Assembly: GCF_029392895.1 (NCBI RefSeq)
Contig: NZ_CP114200.1
Location: 518,501 to 582,500, forward strand
Direction of reading: 5' to 3'
Source: Streptomyces sp. 71268
GTDB lineage: Bacteria > Actinomycetota > Actinomycetes > Streptomycetales > Streptomycetaceae
DNA length: 64,000 nt
Below the pieces are notes generated by a model. It had not been told where the DNA came from. It searched no databases and was given only the letters and a program-made list of their open reading frames with translations. A program made the position numbers and the translations under genes. Shown here piece by piece: positions 1-7,271 of the stretch; position 1 is the first letter of the stretch, and each line of letters begins with the position of its first letter.

Positions 1-205
1 GCCGTCACGACCGTCCCGCCCCATCGCACCGAGCCGGCCACCGGGCGCGATCGATGGCCCCGGTGGCGTTCGCCCGGTGGGTTCGGAGTGCCGGGCTGAG
101 CTGATCGTCCACCCGGGCGAAGGGCCCTGCCGCCTCATCCCTTTCACGATGCCCGCCGGATGGTCGGCCGCGTGCGTCAGGGGGTACGCGGCGCCACCGC
201 GCGGC

Positions 206-1345
206 TCACGCCGTGGGGTCGGCGAACGCGGGCCGCGTGCCGTACTTCGCGACCGCCTCGGGGTCGAGGGTCACGCCGAGGCCGGGGCCGGCGGGGATGT
301 CGAGGTAGCCGTCGGCGTCGAGTCGCCAGCCCCCGGCGACGAGTTCGTCCACGTAGGCCGAACCGGTCTTGTACTCGACGAGGTCGGTGGACGCGAGCGC
401 GGCGGAGAGGTGCAGGTCGGCGGCGAGGCCGATGGCGGTGTTCCAGCCGTGCGGGATCAGTCGGATACCCAGGTCCTGGGCCTGCCAGCCGATCCGGCGT
501 GACTCGCTCAGGCCGCCCCCCTTCGTGGTGTCGGGCTGGACGATGTCGAAGGCGCGCCGCTGGAGGTAGGGGGCGAAGCTCTGCCTGCGGGTGAGGACCT
601 CGCCGCCGCTGATCGGGACGGGCGAACCGGCCCGCAGCTCGGCGAAGCCGTCGAGGTCGTCCGGCGCGAGGGCTTCCTCGAACCAGGCGACGTCGTGGTC
701 GGCGAGCATGCGCGCGGTGCGCTTCGCCCATGCCAGGCCGCCGGGGAAGAAGGCCTCGGAGCCGCCGGCGTCGACCGCGAGGAGCCGGTCGCCGATCGCG
801 GCGCGGGCGGCGGCGACGGTGCGCTCGTCGGTGACGGCGTCCACCCGGCCGAACTTCCACCAGCCGATCTTGAAGGCGGTGAACCCCTGCTCGACGAGTG
901 CGACCAGGGTGTCCGTCATCGGCCCGGCCTCGTCCATGAGCACCGAGGCGTAGGGGCGCACCCGGGTGCGGTGGCGCCCGCCGAGCAGTCGGCCGACCGG
1001 CTGGCCGAGCGCCTGGCCGGCGATGTCCCACAGCGCGATGTCGACGGCGCTCGTCGCGTGCGTGAGCGAGCCGCCCCGGCCCATCCAGAACGTGGTCTGG
1101 TGCAGCGTCTCGGTGATGCGCTCGACCTCGATCGGGTCCTGGCCGACGAGGTGCGGGAGCAACAGGTCGATGGCGCCCCGGACGAGGTCCTCGGTGGTGA
1201 AGGCGCTCCCGACGCCCGTGAGGCCCGCGTCGGTGTGGACGGCGACGAGCGTGTGCACGACGTCGTCCGGGCGCAGTTCGTTGGACCAACCGCCCTCGGG
1301 GGTCGCCCCGCGCAGGCCGCATGTCTCGACCCTGGTGATTCTCAT
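206..1345 (-). CDS. Mandelate racemase/muconate lactonizing enzyme-like protein (enolase superfamily)
   Basis: This 379-residue protein has the enolase-superfamily layout: an N-terminal capping domain (about 1-125) and a (beta/alpha)7 barrel. Probable Mg-binding acids are D192 (in LAVDAGG), E223 (in WFEEAL) and E249 (in ISGGEV). K159 (AFKIG) and H299 (PHGWN) sit where catalytic bases are found. Family members take a proton from carbon next to a carboxylate, in racemases, cycloisomerases and sugar-acid dehydratases; the substrate cannot be read from the sequence. I chose the ATG at 1343-1345 because GAGAGG precedes it and the protein opens MRITRVE, as is usual for the family. The longer frame upstream is arginine-rich and runs into the divergent promoter. 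The gene is divergent from a GntR/FCD regulator and an SDR dehydrogenase, which suggests a sugar-acid catabolic locus. Confidence 0.9.
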   Translation of the reverse strand: MRITRVETCGLRGATPEGGWSNELRPDDVVHTLVAVHTDAGLTGVGSAFTTEDLVRGAIDLLLPHLVGQDPIEVERITETLHQTTFWMGRGGSLTHATSAVDIALWDIAGQALGQPVGRLLGGRHRTRVRPYASVLMDEAGPMTDTLVALVEQGFTAFKIGWWKFGRVDAVTDERTVAAARAAIGDRLLAVDAGGSEAFFPGGLAWAKRTARMLADHDVAWFEEALAPDDLDGFAELRAGSPVPISGGEVLTRRQSFAPYLQRRAFDIVQPDTTKGGGLSESRRIGWQAQDLGIRLIPHGWNTAIGLAADLHLSAALASTDLVEYKTGSAYVDELVAGGWRLDADGYLDIPAGPGLGVTLDPEAVAKYGTRPAFADPTA

Positions 1346-1431
1346 GAGTGCCTCTCGTGGTGGGTGCGTGCCGCTCCGAACGCCGACGACGCGGCGGCCG
1401 TGTTCGGGACCGTACCCGACCCATGCGGCGA

Positions 1432-1463
1432 TGGTCGACAATCGACCATCAGGTTGTCGACAA
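1432..1463. promoter_or_regulatory. Palindromic operators in the divergent promoter of the GntR/FCD locus
   Basis: Two palindromes lie side by side. TGGTCGA-CAA-TCGACCA (1432-1448) has perfect 7-bp arms, and TTGTCGACAA (1454-1463) is a perfect 10-bp palindrome. FCD-type GntR proteins usually bind short GT...AC inverted repeats. The second palindrome overlaps a possible -35 (TTGTCG, 1454-1459), placed 17 bp before a TACGCT -10 (1477-1482). That -10 ends 6 nt before the regulator ATG, so the regulator mRNA may be leaderless and autorepressed. Binding by the adjacent regulator is inferred. Confidence 0.6.
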
Positions 1464-1488
1464 AATACGACCCTGTTACGCTCCGGCC

Positions 1489-2166
1489 ATGTCCGGTCTC
1501 TCCGCGCTGCCCGCGCTCTCCTCCGCCTCCCTCGCCTCACGCCGCGAAACCGTCGCCGACGTGCTGCGCGAGGCCATCACCGTGGGCCAGCTCACCGCGG
1601 GCCAGAAGCTCACCGAGGCCGGGGTCGCCGCGCAGCTGGGCACCAGCAGGGCGCCGGTTCGCGAGGCGCTGCGCCAGTTGGAGCAGGAGGGGTTGGTGAT
1701 CTCCTACCCGTACCGGGGCACGGAGGTGCTGGGCGTCTCCCAGGAGGAGATCGAGAACGTTCTCGTCCCGGTCCGCGTCTCCCTGGAGAAGTTCGCCTTC
1801 CGCAAGGCGATGCCCCTGCTGACCGACGCGGACTACGCCCACCTCGACTCGCTCGTCCGCAACATGGCGGCGGCGGCCGACGCGGCGGACGCCGCGACGC
1901 TCGCCGACGAGGACATCCGCTTCCACGAGGCGGTCGTGACGCTGTCCGGGCAGCAGCACTGTCTACAGATCTGGCGGTCGATCCAGCCACGCGTGCGCTC
2001 CTACTTCCGGCGCGACGCGAGCCGCTACGCGGACGCGACCGTGGTCGCCGAGCAACACCGCGAACTCGTCGACGCCCTGCGCGCCGGCGACGAGCGGGCA
2101 CTGGACCGCGCCGTCACCGCGCACATCACCACCCACCTCGGAGCCACCAAGGACCCCGCTGAATGA
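1489..2166 (+). CDS. GntR-family (FCD subgroup) transcriptional regulator
   Basis: 225 residues. A winged helix-turn-helix fills about residues 15-80, with the typical GntR segment TSRAPVREALRQLEQEGL. An all-helical FCD ligand domain follows. Its usual metal-binding pattern is visible: D and H in DEDIRFHEAV, H in EQHRELV and H in AHITTHL. FCD regulators respond to organic acids or sugar acids and usually control the genes beside them. No Shine-Dalgarno precedes the ATG, but a TACGCT box ends 6 nt upstream, consistent with a leaderless mRNA. The stop overlaps the SDR start by 4 nt (ATGA), so the two are translated from one message. Confidence 0.9.
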   Translation: MSGLSALPALSSASLASRRETVADVLREAITVGQLTAGQKLTEAGVAAQLGTSRAPVREALRQLEQEGLVISYPYRGTEVLGVSQEEIENVLVPVRVSLEKFAFRKAMPLLTDADYAHLDSLVRNMAAAADAADAATLADEDIRFHEAVVTLSGQQHCLQIWRSIQPRVRSYFRRDASRYADATVVAEQHRELVDALRAGDERALDRAVTAHITTHLGATKDPAE

Positions 2167-2951
2167 CCAGGACCATCCTGATCACCGGCGGCGGCAGCGG
2201 CATCGGTCGCGCCACCGCCCTGGACGCGGCCCGCCGGGGCTGGGCCGTCGGCGTTCTCGACCGGGACGGCGAGCGCGCCGCGCGGGCGGCGGCCGAGGCC
2301 CGGCGCGTCGGCGCCCCCGGGGCCTGGTCAGCCGCGACGGACGTCACCGACGAGCGGAGCCTCGCCGACGCGTTCGACGCGGCGGGCACCGCGTTGGGCC
2401 CGGTGGACGGGGTGATCGCGAGCGCCGGCGTCGAGATCAACGAGCCCCTGTCCCGCATGTCCCTGGACACCTGGCGCCGCGTGCTCGACGTGAACCTCAC
2501 CGGCACCTTCCTGACCGTACGCACGGCCGCGCGGGCCCTGCGGGAGGCCGGGCGGCCGGGCTCGCTGGTGTGTATGTCGTCCCCCGCCGCCTTCGTCGGC
2601 TTCGCGGGCGGCTCGAACAGCGCGTACGCGGCGTCCAAGGGCGGGGTCTCCGCGTTCGTACGGGCCGCCGCCATCGACCTCGCCCCGCACGGCATCCGCG
2701 TCAACGCCGTCGTGCCCGGCGCCACCGACACGCCCATGCTCTACTTCGGCCTCGACGGCGCCGAGTTGGCAGCCGAACGCGCGCGCCTGAGCGAGGCCGC
2801 GGCGCGCCAGATCCCGCTCGGCCGGATGGCCGACCCCGCCGAGGTCGCCCGCGCCGCCACCTGGCTGCTCTCCGACGACGCCTCGTACGTCACGGGCAGC
2901 CACCTGGTGTGCGACGGCGGCCTCATGGCCAAGAGCGCCAACGACTTCTGA
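2163..2951 (+). CDS. SDR-family NAD(P)-dependent dehydrogenase
   Basis: 262 residues, the usual length for a classical short-chain dehydrogenase. The Rossmann motif GGGSGIG is at about 9-15, and catalytic S and YxxxK are visible (CMSSPAA, then YAASK). The C-terminal segment (YVTGSHLVCDGG) is the normal end of the family. It reduces or oxidises a hydroxyl or carbonyl substrate that is not identifiable here. It is translationally coupled to the upstream GntR regulator by the ATGA overlap. With the divergent enolase-superfamily gene it probably forms a short catabolic route for a hydroxy acid or sugar acid. Confidence 0.92.
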   Translation: MTRTILITGGGSGIGRATALDAARRGWAVGVLDRDGERAARAAAEARRVGAPGAWSAATDVTDERSLADAFDAAGTALGPVDGVIASAGVEINEPLSRMSLDTWRRVLDVNLTGTFLTVRTAARALREAGRPGSLVCMSSPAAFVGFAGGSNSAYAASKGGVSAFVRAAAIDLAPHGIRVNAVVPGATDTPMLYFGLDGAELAAERARLSEAAARQIPLGRMADPAEVARAATWLLSDDASYVTGSHLVCDGGLMAKSANDF

Positions 2952-3044
2952 CGGTCGGAGGTCGGCTCGCTCGCGGGGTAAGCGGGCGGGCGGCCGCGAC
3001 GTACGCCGGGCCGAGGGCGTCGCGGTGCGCGTGGCCCGTCCGGT

Positions 3045-3086
3045 GGTGGCCACGGACGACGAGTCGGGGTGATGTCCGTGGCCACC
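3045..3086 (+). terminator. Stem-loop after the SDR gene
   Basis: A perfect 13-bp stem (3045-3057 with 3074-3086) closes a 16-nt loop about 95 nt after the SDR stop. There is no T run, as is common for actinomycete terminators. Confidence 0.5.
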
Positions 3087-3622
3087 GGCGTTCCTTCGAG
3101 TCGCGCCACTGTCGGCCAGCCTCATCGGCGAATTCACCCGTTTGGATGATCTGCCCGTTCGACATGGGGTCGGCGTCGTCCGGCAGTCGGGCTTTCATAC
3201 GGCAAAAGTTCCAGGGACGTTCTGCAAATCGGTCATTCGCGATCTCTCCTGGGCTATTGCGCGCACCAAGACGATCGCTTCCTGTCATCCGGTCAACCGC
3301 GCGTCACGGCTCCCCGCGAGGCACCACGTTGACATCGGGCGCCATGCCGGAACGGGCGAGTTCGCTTGCAGGAAGGGAGGCCGGGACCTGCGGTTTCGGT
3401 GGCGCCCCCGGGGCCTGTGCCGAGCGCTATGGTCACCAACCGTTCGACTCACGGACCGATCGGAATCCCCCGGTCCACGGCCTTCTCCACCCACGACCGC
3501 CCCATGCCCACGCGCATCCGTTCCCACCCGATGCCGTTTTCGCCCGTTCCGCTCCCACCTGCTTCCGCCCCTCCCACCCCGGCGACCACCTGACGACCTC
3601 GCGACAACGAAGGAGCCCCGGC
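3087..3622. other. Intergenic stretch without a convincing gene
   Basis: About 540 bp lie between the SDR terminator and the next start. Third-position GC bias is absent or weak in all frames, and base composition is lower in GC than in the flanking genes around 3110-3300. Open frames on both strands here lack Shine-Dalgarno sites and recognisable domains. The stretch probably holds the promoter of the 3623 gene; a run of AAGGAG at 3609-3614 is its Shine-Dalgarno. Confidence 0.5.
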
Positions 3623-4288
3623 GTGTCCCCGCCCACCCCGCCGACCCCGGCGGCCCGTTGTGCCCACTGCGGCGCGGAGTTCACCCAGCACACCGGCCCC
3701 GGGCGCCCCTCCTCGTACTGCGGCACCACCTGTCAGCGACGGAGCCAGCGGCGCCGGGCGAAGCAGCGCGCCCTGCTGCGTGACCTGGACGCGCCGCCCG
3801 GCGTGACGGAGCGGCTCCGGTTGCTCGTGGCGGAGCTCGCCGACTCGCCGGAGGCGGACGCCGGGTCGGAACGCCTGGTGTCGATCGCGGGCAGGCTCGT
3901 CATCGAGGCGGCCCGATTAACCGCCGCGCGCGACAGCGTGCCGGGCAGGCCGGCGGCGGAGTCCGGGGGCCTGGCCGTCGAGGAGGCTGTCGAGAACCTG
4001 GGCAGGGTGCTCACCACGCTGCACCGCGCCGCCGGCGAGCCGACGGCGGGCACACTGGCGGACGCCACCGGCCTCCCAGCCCACGCCATACGGGCCGCGC
4101 TGGCGGGGAGTTGGGCACCGGCCTGGGAGGCGACCGCTTCGCTGGCTCGCGCCCTGAACGCCCATCCGGGGCTCGTCCGGCCGGCCTGGGAGCGGGTGCA
4201 CTACCACTTCCTCAACACCCGGGACGCCTTCCCCGCCGCCGGGCTGCCGGCCCGCCGCACGCGTCCCACCCCGTGGACCAGGCCGTGA
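3623..4288 (+). CDS. Zinc-finger plus helix-turn-helix protein of unknown function
   Basis: 221 residues from a GTG with AAGGAG 8 nt upstream. The N-terminus carries a C13-x2-C16 ... C33-x3-C37 cysteine pattern followed by an arginine/lysine-rich stretch (RRSQRRRAKQ), which looks like a small zinc ribbon with a basic tail. The C-terminal third has an XRE-like segment (GTLADATGLPAHAIRAALAG ... ATASLARALNAHP). The protein is probably cytoplasmic and DNA-binding. It overlaps the next gene by 4 nt (GTGA), so the two probably act together. I do not recognise a named family. The start is well supported, but the role is not known. Confidence 0.7.
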   Translation: MSPPTPPTPAARCAHCGAEFTQHTGPGRPSSYCGTTCQRRSQRRRAKQRALLRDLDAPPGVTERLRLLVAELADSPEADAGSERLVSIAGRLVIEAARLTAARDSVPGRPAAESGGLAVEEAVENLGRVLTTLHRAAGEPTAGTLADATGLPAHAIRAALAGSWAPAWEATASLARALNAHPGLVRPAWERVHYHFLNTRDAFPAAGLPARRTRPTPWTRP

Positions 4289-4701
4289 CCGCACGGCAGA
4301 CCCGCGCGGCACGGGACCCGCTGGACTTCCTCGCCTTTCGGGAACTGGTCTCGCGCGCCTACCTGCGCTACGCACAGGCCCGCCTGGAGGCGCCAGCCCT
4401 GGCCCAGGCGGCGGTCGACGCGGCGTTCGCCGACATTCGCCGCTGTTGGCCCCAGGCCCTGAGCAGCGCCTCCGCCCCGCGGGCGGCGTGGCGCCACCTG
4501 CGACACGCGGTCGCCCGCCGCCTGGGCCACGAGGCCGCTCCCCGGCCATGGCTCGCGGGGCCGTGCGGGGACGTGGCCCTGCTCCACCGGCACGCGGGCA
4601 TGTCGCTGGAGGACATAGCCAGCGTGATGGGGGTCAGCGTCGCCTGCGTCCGGATGCTCCTTGCCCGAGCCGACCGGGAATCCGCCGGGCGCGTCCGCTG
4701 A
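4285..4701 (+). CDS. Small sigma-70 region-4-like helix-turn-helix protein
   Basis: 138 residues if started at the GTG overlapping the previous stop (GTGA); a second GTG lies 12 nt upstream in frame. The C-terminus (MSLEDIASVMGVSVACVRMLLARA) resembles the region 4 helix-turn-helix of ECF sigma factors. The N-terminal half (AYLRYAQARLEAPALAQAAVDAAF) recalls part of region 2 but is too short to be a complete core-binding domain. It could be a degenerate ECF sigma factor or an accessory DNA-binding protein. It is translationally coupled to the zinc-finger/HTH protein, which may be its partner. Confidence 0.65.
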   Translation: MTARQTRAARDPLDFLAFRELVSRAYLRYAQARLEAPALAQAAVDAAFADIRRCWPQALSSASAPRAAWRHLRHAVARRLGHEAAPRPWLAGPCGDVALLHRHAGMSLEDIASVMGVSVACVRMLLARADRESAGRVR

Positions 4702-4850
4702 GCGCCGGGCGCACGAAATCGCCCCGCACCGCGCCGGTTTCCTCCCGCACCTCCCCTCGCTCCCCCGCGATCTCCGGCGCCCCCTCAACTTGGCTTGTAC
4801 CATGGCCACTTGCTGTGCGGAGACACTGCCGACTGGCTTTCGGAGGACGT

Positions 4851-5669
4851 ATGCGCGACGGGGCGAAACCCGATTTCCGCACCATCGACACGGCCACCCC
4901 CAGCGTGGCCCGGATGTACGACTGGTTGCTCGGTGGCATCGACCACTACGAGGCCGACCGGGTGGCCTGCGCGGACCTGTTGGAGATCGTTCCCGACTCG
5001 CGGGCGCTGGCGCTCAACAACCGGGACTTCCTCCGGCGCGTGGTGGGGTACCTCGCCGAGGAGCACGGCATACGGCAGTTCATCGACCACGGGTCCGGGC
5101 TGCCCACCATGGACAACGTCCACGAGGTCGCCCAGCGCGTCGACCCGGGCTGCCGGGTCGTCTACATCGACAGCGACCCCATCGTGCTCGCGCACGGCAG
5201 GTCCAAGCTCGACCGCAACGACCGGACGGCCGTCCTGAGCGCCGACATGCGGGACGTCGAGTCCACCTTCGCCCACCCCGACGTCAAGCGGTTGATCCGA
5301 CCCGACGAGCCGACGGCGGCGCTGTTCGTGTCGGTGCTGCACTGCGTCAAGGACCACGAGGTGCTGCCGCTGCTCGACCAGGTCAAGCAGCGGCTGGTGC
5401 CGGGTTCCCTCTTCGTCATCTGCCAGTTGGTGAGCGACCGCGCCGACGTCCGTGACCGGGTCACCGACCTGATGCGGGAGGCCACCCACGACACCTGGGG
5501 CCGGGTACGCACCAGGGAGGACGTCGTCTCCTACTTCGAGCACCTGGGGTTGGACGTCGTGGAGCCCGGCCTGATGAACGTCACCGGGTGGCGCGCGGTG
5601 TCCGACGTCGTACCCCGTCAGCGCACACAGGACTGGGAGGAGTGGGGCGGCGTCGGCATCGTGCGCTGA
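4851..5669 (+). CDS. SAM-dependent methyltransferase of the DUF574 type
   Basis: 272 residues, with the hallmarks of the actinobacterial DUF574 SAM-methyltransferase family. These are the N-terminal TPSVARMYDWLLGG, then NNRDFLRR, then FIDHGSGLPT as the SAM-binding loop, then VVYIDSDPIVLAHG. The family is widespread and expanded in Streptomyces; substrates are mostly unknown. GGAGG at 4842-4846 places the start at the ATG of MRDGAKPDF. The gene stands alone and converges with the XRE regulator that follows. Confidence 0.9.
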   Translation: MRDGAKPDFRTIDTATPSVARMYDWLLGGIDHYEADRVACADLLEIVPDSRALALNNRDFLRRVVGYLAEEHGIRQFIDHGSGLPTMDNVHEVAQRVDPGCRVVYIDSDPIVLAHGRSKLDRNDRTAVLSADMRDVESTFAHPDVKRLIRPDEPTAALFVSVLHCVKDHEVLPLLDQVKQRLVPGSLFVICQLVSDRADVRDRVTDLMREATHDTWGRVRTREDVVSYFEHLGLDVVEPGLMNVTGWRAVSDVVPRQRTQDWEEWGGVGIVR

Positions 5670-5692
5670 CCCTCCGCCCGCGTGGGCCCTGA

Positions 5693-5711
5693 CCCGCCGA
5701 GGAGCGGCGGG
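5693..5711. terminator. Bidirectional stem-loop between convergent genes
   Basis: A perfect 7-bp stem (CCCGCCG/CGGCGGG) with a 5-nt loop fills the gap between the methyltransferase stop and the XRE stop, serving either strand. Confidence 0.6.
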
Positions 5712-6671
5712 CTACGGCGTGGTCTCGCCGCTCCCGCCCCGCAGGCGTGCGTACTTCTCGACGTAGTCGTCCAGCAGCTTCTGGCTCTGTCGACGGGTGA
5801 GCGCTCCGCCTCGCGCGTGCAGCAGCCGCTCCCGCGTCCGCTCCACGTGCGCCTGCGAGGTGAGGTACACGGCCTTGACGATGGTCTCGAAGTACACCAG
5901 TTCCCTGGGGCCGCCGTCGTCGTACACCAGGTGCGTGACCGGCTGGCGGGGCGCCAGCAGGCTGCCACCGACGAACGGGTGGACCCGGAGGATGACCCGG
6001 GGCCCGCCGGCCACCTCGCGCAGGCGCTCCATCTGCTCGTGCATGATCGCGTAGTCGCCGACGACCTGGCACAGCGCCGCCTCCCCGATGATGACCTCGA
6101 GGTCGCCCTCGGCGCGCTGCTCGAACGCCTCCCAGCGCCACCGGCGTTGCCGAACGTGCCAGTTGACGGTCACCTCGTCGTGGGCGGCCTTCTCCGCCTC
6201 AAGCTCGCTACGGACCAGGACCCGCGCGTACGCGGGGGTTTGGAGCAGGCCGGGGACGACGTTGCGCTCGAAGGTCGTGATGGAGCGGGCGTTCTCCTCC
6301 ACCAGGATGAGCCGCTCCAGCCACGTCGGGGTGAGGTCGCTGATCGTGGCCCGGCCGTGCGCCTCGTGGATGTCCCGGAACAACCCCGCGAGGTGCTCCT
6401 GCTCCCGGGAGGAAGCGCGATAGTGCCGCAGCAAGTCCCGCAGGTCCCGCTCCTTGACCGGTGAGTGACCCCGCTCCAACCTGCTGAGCTTGGTCACGGA
6501 CGCGCTGATCTCCTGGGCGGCCGCGACCTCCTCCAGCGTCATCCCCCGCTCCTGCCGTAGCTGCCGCAGCGCGGCGCCGAGCAGCCGGTCAGGGCCCCCG
6601 GCCGCGGCAGGCTGTCGCAACGGGGTGACGGGAGCTACGGGCAGCGGATCACGAGGTGATTCGGCGGACAC
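5712..6671 (-). CDS. XRE-family regulator with DUF5753 C-terminal domain
   Basis: 319 residues. An XRE helix-turn-helix lies at about 30-90 (LRQLRQERGMTLEEVAAA ... SVTKLSRLERG). A long C-terminal domain of the DUF5753 type follows (PGLLQTPAYARVLVRS, then VILRVHPFVGG, then VHLVYDDGG-like strands). This architecture is the WhiJ-like family, very abundant in Streptomyces. Its members are normally encoded beside a DUF397 miniprotein, as here at 6778-7011. The start is a GTG preceded by GAGGAG. Such pairs are linked to developmental or antibiotic regulation in characterised cases; what this pair controls is unknown. Confidence 0.92.
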   Translation of the reverse strand: MSAESPRDPLPVAPVTPLRQPAAAGGPDRLLGAALRQLRQERGMTLEEVAAAQEISASVTKLSRLERGHSPVKERDLRDLLRHYRASSREQEHLAGLFRDIHEAHGRATISDLTPTWLERLILVEENARSITTFERNVVPGLLQTPAYARVLVRSELEAEKAAHDEVTVNWHVRQRRWRWEAFEQRAEGDLEVIIGEAALCQVVGDYAIMHEQMERLREVAGGPRVILRVHPFVGGSLLAPRQPVTHLVYDDGGPRELVYFETIVKAVYLTSQAHVERTRERLLHARGGALTRRQSQKLLDDYVEKYARLRGGSGETTP

Positions 6672-6777
6672 GGAGGCTCCTCACAAGGGCCTGAATTGGT
6701 GTCATGAGCAGGGGATGAGCCAGTATTACAGCATCCCGCCCGAACGTCCGCCGAACTACCCTTCCAGCTAGTTGACT

Positions 6778-7011
6778 TCAGCCACAGAGGCCGTCAAACT
6801 CCCCCTCCTTCGCGCCGGCCAGGAAGGCCCGGATCTCAGCGGCGGTGAAAACCAGCGCCGGCCCACTGGCGTCGCGCGAATTGCGCATCGCCACGCCACC
6901 GTCGGGGAGCCCGGCAACTTCGACGCAGTTGCCCACGCCCTCGCTGGCGCTGCTCTTGACCCAGTCGACGCCCGCGATCTCGTCCGCGCCCACGCCGTTG
7001 CGGAATTCCAT
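6778..7011 (-). CDS. DUF397 small protein, partner of the XRE regulator
   Basis: 77 residues that match the DUF397 signature: WVKSSASEGVGNCVEVAG near residue 17, then VAMRNSRD, then FTAAEIRAFLAGAKEGEFD at the end. GAGAGGGG lies just upstream of the ATG. It is transcribed toward the WhiJ-like regulator, with about 106 nt between them. In known pairs the DUF397 protein modulates the XRE partner. This copy is complete and shows no oddities. Confidence 0.92.
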   Translation of the reverse strand: MEFRNGVGADEIAGVDWVKSSASEGVGNCVEVAGLPDGGVAMRNSRDASGPALVFTAAEIRAFLAGAKEGEFDGLCG

Positions 7012-7271
7012 GCCCGACCCCTCTCACATGACCGGATCTCGCATGCGCGGATCCGGGCCCTTTGCATATGACCTCCTACTGCTTTCCCGTACGCAAGGAG
7101 TCCATAACCCGAATGCAAAAGCGGGACCCGGCGCGTCGGCACACGAAGTGTCGCGAAGAAGTGTCCGGGGAATTCCCAGAATTCACTTCCGTCACAGCGT
7201 GCGGCGCGGCTCCCCGCGCGGTCCGGCGGCGGCGACGGGCGTTGTCAGTGGTGGCTGGCACTATCGGCGGC

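Noticed and set aside
2923..3288. 121-codon minus-strand frame in the intergenic region after the SDR gene
   Set aside because: It lacks a Shine-Dalgarno, has arginine-rich shadow-like composition in its second half, and crosses the terminator hairpin.
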